From CAYSCW01 sp964429795 (GTDB lineage: Bacteria > Acidobacteriota > Aminicenantia > Aminicenantales > Aminicenantaceae): a DNA stretch of 64,000 bases. The position numbers were made by a program, and so were the translations under genes. A model generated the notes under the pieces. That model made no database searches, was not told where the DNA came from, and worked only from the letters and a program-made list of their open reading frames with translations. The stretch lies in the NCBI GenBank assembly GCA_964429795.1, contig CAYSCW010000006.1, positions 1-64,000 of the forward strand, in the 5' to 3' direction. Positions 59,969 through 64,000 of the stretch are shown one piece after another. How positions within the stretch are numbered: position 1 is the stretch's first letter; each line of letters opens with the position of its first letter.

Positions 59969-60412
59969 ATGGTAGATGAGCTGGATAGAGAAATCATTCG
60001 TGCCTTGAACAGGAACGCTCGAAAGAGCTTTCGAGAGTTGGCCAGAGAGGTGAGAACTTCGGTGACAGGAATCATTAACCGCATCAAAAAATTTGAAGAA
60101 ACCAGCGTGATTAAAGGGTATATTCCTGTGGTCGAACCAGAATATTTTGGCATAAATCTTATCGCTATCATTGCTCTTCGTATTTCTCAAGGGAAGCTTT
60201 TAGAAACCCAAAAGGAAATTGCTGAGGACCCCCGTACAGTGGCTGTATATGATATCACGGGGGAATGGGACTCCTTGATCATCGGGAATTTTAAAGACAG
60301 AGAAGACCTGAATTTTTTTATTAAAAATGTGCTTGCCAAAAAGTATGTGGACAGAACCGTGACCCACATCGTCTTGAATGTGGTTAAGGAGGAAAAGCGA
60401 ACTATTGTCTAA
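59969..60412 (+). CDS. Lrp/AsnC-family transcriptional regulator
   Basis: 147 residues. The helix-turn-helix (LDREIIRALNRNARKSFRELAREVRTSVTGIINRIKKFEE, about 4-45) and the C-terminal RAM ligand domain (IIALRISQGKLLETQKEIAEDPRTVAVYDITGEWDSLIIGNFKDREDL) are complete. These proteins sense amino acids such as leucine, glutamine or lysine. AAGGAGG precedes the ATG. Being divergent from glnA, it is a likely regulator of nitrogen assimilation here; no direct evidence. Confidence 0.93.
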   Translation: MVDELDREIIRALNRNARKSFRELAREVRTSVTGIINRIKKFEETSVIKGYIPVVEPEYFGINLIAIIALRISQGKLLETQKEIAEDPRTVAVYDITGEWDSLIIGNFKDREDLNFFIKNVLAKKYVDRTVTHIVLNVVKEEKRTIV

Positions 60413-60426
60413 TCCCAAATGATTTC

Positions 60427-60455
60427 TTGACAGAAAGGTATTATAGCCATACAGT
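60427..60455 (+). promoter_or_regulatory. Promoter of the SAM decarboxylase gene
   Basis: TTGACA at 60427-60432, 17-base spacer, TACAGT at 60450-60455; start of transcription near 60462 and GGAGAGG before the ATG. Confidence 0.55.
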
Positions 60456-60483
60456 TAACCTATCCTTATTTTGGAGAGGAAAC

Positions 60484-60909
60484 ATGGTCAAGAAAGTCCA
60501 TTCTTCAATAGGCCATCATTATATCGTTGAGGCCTCTGGTTGTGACCCAAAAGTCATCGGCAGTGTGGAAAAGGTCCAGCAGATCTTGGTCAAAGCTGCG
60601 GAAATTGCGGGAGCTCAAGTGTGGTCGGTTTCTATCCATAAGTTTCCTCCCAAGGGAGTTAGCGGAGTTATCGTTATATCCGAGTCGCATATATCCACTC
60701 ACACATGGCCTGAGTATGGATATGGAGCGTTGGATATTTACACCTGCGGTAATCGAGTCGACCCTGAGAAGGCTGCTTTCTATGCTGTGGAAGCATTCGG
60801 AGCCTCCACATCTCATATCACTGAGATAACTCGTGGAATCGAGGAAGGGGATAGAATTTATTATCACAGTCTCATCACTTGGGAAGAGGATTTTGCCGGC
60901 AATAAATAA
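60484..60909 (+). CDS. speD: S-adenosylmethionine decarboxylase proenzyme (SpeH type)
   Basis: About 141 residues from the ATG at 60484 with GGAGAGG upstream. A small pyruvoyl enzyme that decarboxylates SAM for spermidine synthesis. The self-cleavage site is VISESHISTHTWPEYGY (near residue 69), where the serine after glutamate becomes the pyruvoyl group; GALDIYTCG has the catalytic cysteine. Complete. No spermidine synthase gene is seen in the window. Confidence 0.95.
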   Translation: MVKKVHSSIGHHYIVEASGCDPKVIGSVEKVQQILVKAAEIAGAQVWSVSIHKFPPKGVSGVIVISESHISTHTWPEYGYGALDIYTCGNRVDPEKAAFYAVEAFGASTSHITEITRGIEEGDRIYYHSLITWEEDFAGNK

Positions 60910-61275
60910 ATTTGGCGGACCTTTTCCGGGGAAATACTCTTTTCGATCGATTCTATTCCCTTGATCAGAAAGAAAGAACTTCCCTATGGTGATATGTGCA
61001 TTGGTTCTTCGAGTACGTTCCACACGGGGGAAAATCAGCGTGCTGACAAACAGCCGCCCTCAGCATTTCACGAAAATGGAAATTTTTCCGAATCTGTAAA
61101 AATTTTTTACAGATGGTAAAGATATTGATAGAAGAATATTCTTCTTCTCTGGTTAATTTTTTGGGGTTCTCTTAACCAGACTTGGCATAAATATTGCTGA
61201 TCCAATGGTTGATGGTGAGGGATAGGCTTCATGGTTTCTGTTTTGGCGAGAATTCTTTTTTGTTATAATACATAT
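60910..61275. promoter_or_regulatory. Intergenic region with a 23-bp palindrome, a hairpin and an extended -10 promoter
   Basis: Three structures stand out. An almost perfect palindrome has 11-base arms ATCTGTAAAAA/TTTTTACAGAT with one central base (61092-61114). A hairpin TCTGGTTAA/TTAACCAGA with 9-base arms and a 15-base loop is at 61148-61180, without a T-tract. TGTTATAAT at 61261-61269 is an extended -10 promoter whose predicted start is the A of the ATG at 61276. No gene is seen in the region. Confidence 0.5.
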
Positions 61276-63891
61276 ATGAAAAATAGAGTTTCAGCGTCAC
61301 TCTTCCTCTTGGGATTCCTTCTCTTTCTACTCCCCCAGAATTCTTCTGGACAACAAGACATAGGGCAGTTGATTGGTGAGATTCAAGATTTGTTAAGAAA
61401 GGGTGATATTCCCGGTTATCTTCTAAAATTTTCCCCAGAGATTCGTAAAGAAGAAGAGGATAGAATCAATTATCTGTTCGATCAATTGCAGATGGAAGAC
61501 GTTACCCTTTACGGGGCTCAAAAGGTGAACACGAGTGATGAGGAGCCTGATATTTTTCTTCAAGCGCTTTACGAAAATTCCTATTTTGTGGTGATAGAAA
61601 CATGGCAACTTCTCCTTCATAAAACAGAGGATCAATGGCAGATAAAAGAGAAAAAAATCAGCGGAGAAGTGAAAGAGGTGTATAAGATACAGATACCTTC
61701 AATTAGAATGGAAAGAGTTAGGAGTATTGAGATTGAACATGTAGACATTAAGCTTATTTTCAGGGATGCTATCCTCTTCTACGACAATGTTCCCGAATTG
61801 GAGACCGCGCTCCTTATCATCGGAAAAGGGGAGTTGTATTTTCATCCTTCAGATCCTAAGGAAAGACATCAGCTTGAATTGCTGTATAATAAGAAATATC
61901 TTGAGGATAGCTTAGAGTATGCCTATCTTCGGTTTTCCGACTTTTTTTTCCGAGAAAACATCAAGATCCATCCCAGGACTGATGAGAAGAGATTTCTGGC
62001 CTCTTCTGCAGAGAGGAACAAGGCAAGTGCTATATTCAGGGAGCATTATCCGCGTTCTTTCACCATAGAGAATTCCCTCACTGGAGCTTTGCTCTCCTTT
62101 TTGCCACGAGGAGAGGAGACCGTCTTCGAGTTTGACGGTGATAAGTTCGGGAAATTTTCCTACATCTATTCACCTTTTGCTGATGAAGAGGTGTATCTTT
62201 ACCAATGGAAAAATGACAAGATTATCAGTCTCTATTCGCCAGGGAAAAGTGAAGGAACAAGAAGGCTTTTTTTCTCTTTTGGACGGATGTTTAACATTGA
62301 ACGCTACCAGATCGATATTGCCTTTGATCCTAAAGAGGTTTATCTTTCAGGAAAAGCCAAAATCGATATCCTTCCCCAAGTCGAGTCGCTGGATGGCGTC
62401 AGATTCAAGTTCAACCCAGAGCTAGAGATTCTCCGAATCTTTGACCAAGAGAAACGAGAATTGTTCTATACCCAAGATAAATTGAGAAATATCATCTATA
62501 TCTACTTTTTACAACCTCCTCCCCTGGGAAGATCCAGTTCAATTGAGATTTTTTACAGAGGAAAACTCATTCCGCCCAAGCAGATAACCGATATCGTAGC
62601 AGAGCCCCAGTTTAGCGAGACATCTGTCTATACTCCATCCAGATTTGATAGCTTCCTCTACAGTCAATCTTCCTACTGGTATCCAGCTCCTGCTGATAAT
62701 GATTACTTTAAGGCGCGTTTGAAGATTATTGTACCTTCCGATTATACATGCATTGCCACCGGAAATCTGATCGAGAAGTCCAAGTTGAACCGTATTGAAA
62801 AGGTAGAAGAAATAGAAAAGATGGGAAATTCTGTCTATGTCTTTGAGACCGAATATCCAGTCAAATACATCTCTTTCTTGGTGGGGAAATTCTCTAAAGT
62901 TCAAGAAGATTCATCTGGTCTTCCTCTTAAATTTTATAAATCATCCACAGGTGTTCGGATTTCTCATCGACAGTTTTTAGAAGAAGCAAAAGATGTTGTC
63001 CGCTTTTATGAGAGAGTCTTCGGTCCTTTCCCTTATGAAAAATTGACCATCGTCCAAAGAATCTGGTCTGCGAGTGGTGGACACAGTCCTGCCTCTTTCA
63101 TTGTAATCAATGAGATACCTCAAATTCCGGGAAGGAAGGATCGCTTTCTGAACAATAAATGTCCAGTGGATTTTTCTCGCTGGGAAGAGTATTTCCTTGC
63201 TCACGAGATCGCTCACCAATGGTGGGGGCAAGGAGTCACATGGAAGACCTATCATGATCAATGGTTGAGCGAGGGTTTAGCCCAATTCTCCTCTATACTC
63301 TATCTCAGTGAGAAATATGGAGAGAAGGTTCTGGATTCCATCATCAGCAAGCTTTCCTACTGGACAGAGAAGAAAACCGAATGGGGCGCCATTACCATGG
63401 GGTCCCGACTCAGTTATTTTGATTTTGAAGCTTTTCAATCCATCATTTACAATAAAGCATCTCTGGCTTTGCTCATGCTCAAGGATATTATCGGCGAGGA
63501 GGTTTTTTTCCAAGGGTTGCGGGAGTTTTTTGCCCGTCACAAATATGGAGCGGCGAGCACCAATGATTTCGTAAAAACCTTCAACCAAGTCTCAGGGACA
63601 AATTTGGAGCCGTTTTTTGAGTGTTGGTTTGATAACCATATACTTCCCGACGTAAAAGTATCTCACACCATCCTGAGGCAGGGTGAGGGATATCTTCTCC
63701 GATTGAACCTCACCCAGAAGGGCCATCTTTTTGTCTTCCCTCTCCAGGTAGGTTGGAATCAAAACGGAAGAAATGTAACAAAGAAGCTCTTAATTGACGA
63801 AAAAGAGGAACGCTTTGAGTTTGAGTTGGAGGGGAAGCCCCGAAAGATTAAAATCAATATCAACAAGGCTGTACCGGGGGAGTTTGATTAG
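61276..63891 (+). CDS. Exported M1-family (aminopeptidase-like) zinc metallopeptidase
   Basis: About 871 residues from ATG 61276. The first ~25 residues (SASLFLLGFLLFLLPQNSSG) are a signal peptide. The M1 core lies in the C-terminal half: LAHEIAHQWWGQG (HExxH, near residue 642) and the zinc glutamate in DQWLSEGLAQFSS 18 residues later, both intact. The substrate-recognition GxMEN loop is replaced by SGGHSPAS (near 600), so it may not be a classical aminopeptidase. The N-terminal ~350 residues are specific to a group with no named function. An ATG at 61231 with a purine-rich site would add 15 residues before the signal peptide; a TATAAT box placed just before 61276 favours the shorter form, perhaps leaderless. 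Confidence 0.85.
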   Translation: MKNRVSASLFLLGFLLFLLPQNSSGQQDIGQLIGEIQDLLRKGDIPGYLLKFSPEIRKEEEDRINYLFDQLQMEDVTLYGAQKVNTSDEEPDIFLQALYENSYFVVIETWQLLLHKTEDQWQIKEKKISGEVKEVYKIQIPSIRMERVRSIEIEHVDIKLIFRDAILFYDNVPELETALLIIGKGELYFHPSDPKERHQLELLYNKKYLEDSLEYAYLRFSDFFFRENIKIHPRTDEKRFLASSAERNKASAIFREHYPRSFTIENSLTGALLSFLPRGEETVFEFDGDKFGKFSYIYSPFADEEVYLYQWKNDKIISLYSPGKSEGTRRLFFSFGRMFNIERYQIDIAFDPKEVYLSGKAKIDILPQVESLDGVRFKFNPELEILRIFDQEKRELFYTQDKLRNIIYIYFLQPPPLGRSSSIEIFYRGKLIPPKQITDIVAEPQFSETSVYTPSRFDSFLYSQSSYWYPAPADNDYFKARLKIIVPSDYTCIATGNLIEKSKLNRIEKVEEIEKMGNSVYVFETEYPVKYISFLVGKFSKVQEDSSGLPLKFYKSSTGVRISHRQFLEEAKDVVRFYERVFGPFPYEKLTIVQRIWSASGGHSPASFIVINEIPQIPGRKDRFLNNKCPVDFSRWEEYFLAHEIAHQWWGQGVTWKTYHDQWLSEGLAQFSSILYLSEKYGEKVLDSIISKLSYWTEKKTEWGAITMGSRLSYFDFEAFQSIIYNKASLALLMLKDIIGEEVFFQGLREFFARHKYGAASTNDFVKTFNQVSGTNLEPFFECWFDNHILPDVKVSHTILRQGEGYLLRLNLTQKGHLFVFPLQVGWNQNGRNVTKKLLIDEKEERFEFELEGKPRKIKININKAVPGEFD

Positions 63892-63918
63892 CCTGGATCA
63901 TTCATGAATAATCCAGGC
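63891..63918. terminator. Hairpin between converging genes
   Basis: GCCTGGAT/ATCCAGGC 8-base arms enclose a second palindrome ATTCATGAAT. It begins at the last base of the M1 peptidase stop and lies just beyond the end of the minus-strand gene. There is no T-tract, so termination is uncertain. Confidence 0.5.
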
Positions 63919-63925
63919 CAGAGGA

Positions 63926-64000
63926 TCAGTCGTAGAAGATATGATCGGCGTCTATATTTAGTCTCTTTATCATCTCATTCAAAGTAGTGGGCTTGACCCC
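63926..64000 (-). CDS. C-terminal end of an unidentified gene (cut by the window edge)
   Basis: The last 24 codons of a minus-strand frame read VKPTTLNEMIKRLNIDADHIFYD and TGA. Too short to assign. It converges with the M1 peptidase gene and shares the hairpin at 63891-63918. Confidence 0.45.
   Translation of the reverse strand, partial: GVKPTTLNEMIKRLNIDADHIFYD

Noticed and set aside
1..64000. tRNA, rRNA, CRISPR arrays, insertion sequences with transposase, prophage genes
   Set aside because: Looked for in all gaps; no cloverleaf, repeat-spacer array, transposase or phage structural protein was recognised.

Overview
The window looks like a contiguous stretch of a bacterial chromosome from a Gram-negative-type (two-membrane) organism with moderate GC. 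Signs of an outer envelope are a lipoprotein with TPR and SLH-like domains, a PpiD-like folding factor, a LolD/MacA-type ATPase and adaptor, and many exported hydrolases. The gene mix (NhaC antiporter, isoaspartyl dipeptidase, gamma-glutamyltransferase, M1/M14/M20/M29 peptidases, FMN-type glutamate synthase beside a NuoEF module) suggests a fermentative, peptide-using heterotroph. It is reminiscent of Candidatus Aminicenantes/Acidobacteriota, but that placement is inference; no rRNA or tRNA gene was recognised.

Layout. 1-2.8 kb: an interspersed repeat, an HDAC-family deacylase, a remnant of cutA and an M20 peptidase. 2.8-10 kb: a polysaccharide locus with four GT4 and one GT2 glycosyltransferases and a polyprenyl-phosphate sugar transferase, closed by a probable bidirectional terminator. 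10-18 kb (minus): pgsA, SLH/TPR lipoprotein, hflX, miaA, a 26-codon membrane ORF, a DUF4388 protein, a Yip1-family membrane protein, and an ABC ATPase plus adaptor without a permease. 18-21.5 kb: inositol-monophosphatase family enzyme, LecA-like exported protein, accC and accB. 21.6-30.2 kb (plus): ffh, a second repeat copy, then rpsP-khpA-rimM-trmD-rplS-rnhB-TPR, a sigma-54 activator and a small zinc-ribbon protein. rimM is split by a frameshift in a T9 run.

30-45 kb: nhaC and iadA; the third repeat copy; a divergent acyltransferase; UDG; an M50-CBS protease; NrnA-like DHH enzyme; M29 aminopeptidase; PpiD-like chaperone; acyl-CoA dehydrogenase; and ispH-rpsA-IHF/HU-HIT. 45-53 kb (minus): M50 protease, trpS, scpA, scpB, then ggt, a DUF6305-like exported protein, a DctM-like permease, a previously uncalled 48-residue two-helix membrane protein and an AspA/AstE-like deacylase. 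The last five look like one system that releases and imports acylated or gamma-glutamyl amino acids. 53-60 kb: NuoE, NuoF, HoxU-like and FMN glutamate-synthase-like proteins in one operon with a long leader, followed by glnA divergent from an Lrp-family regulator. The window ends with speD, a large exported M1 peptidase and the tail of an unidentified minus-strand gene.

Promoters of the TTGACA-17-TATAAT type are readable at many operon heads. For three genes (2870, 7470, 61276) the predicted transcription start falls on or just before the start codon, suggesting leaderless mRNAs. The observations judged most worth following are the NuoEF/HoxU/GltB-like operon, the ggt-DUF6305-DctM-small protein-deacylase cluster, the three-copy coding-derived repeat and the T9 frameshift in rimM.
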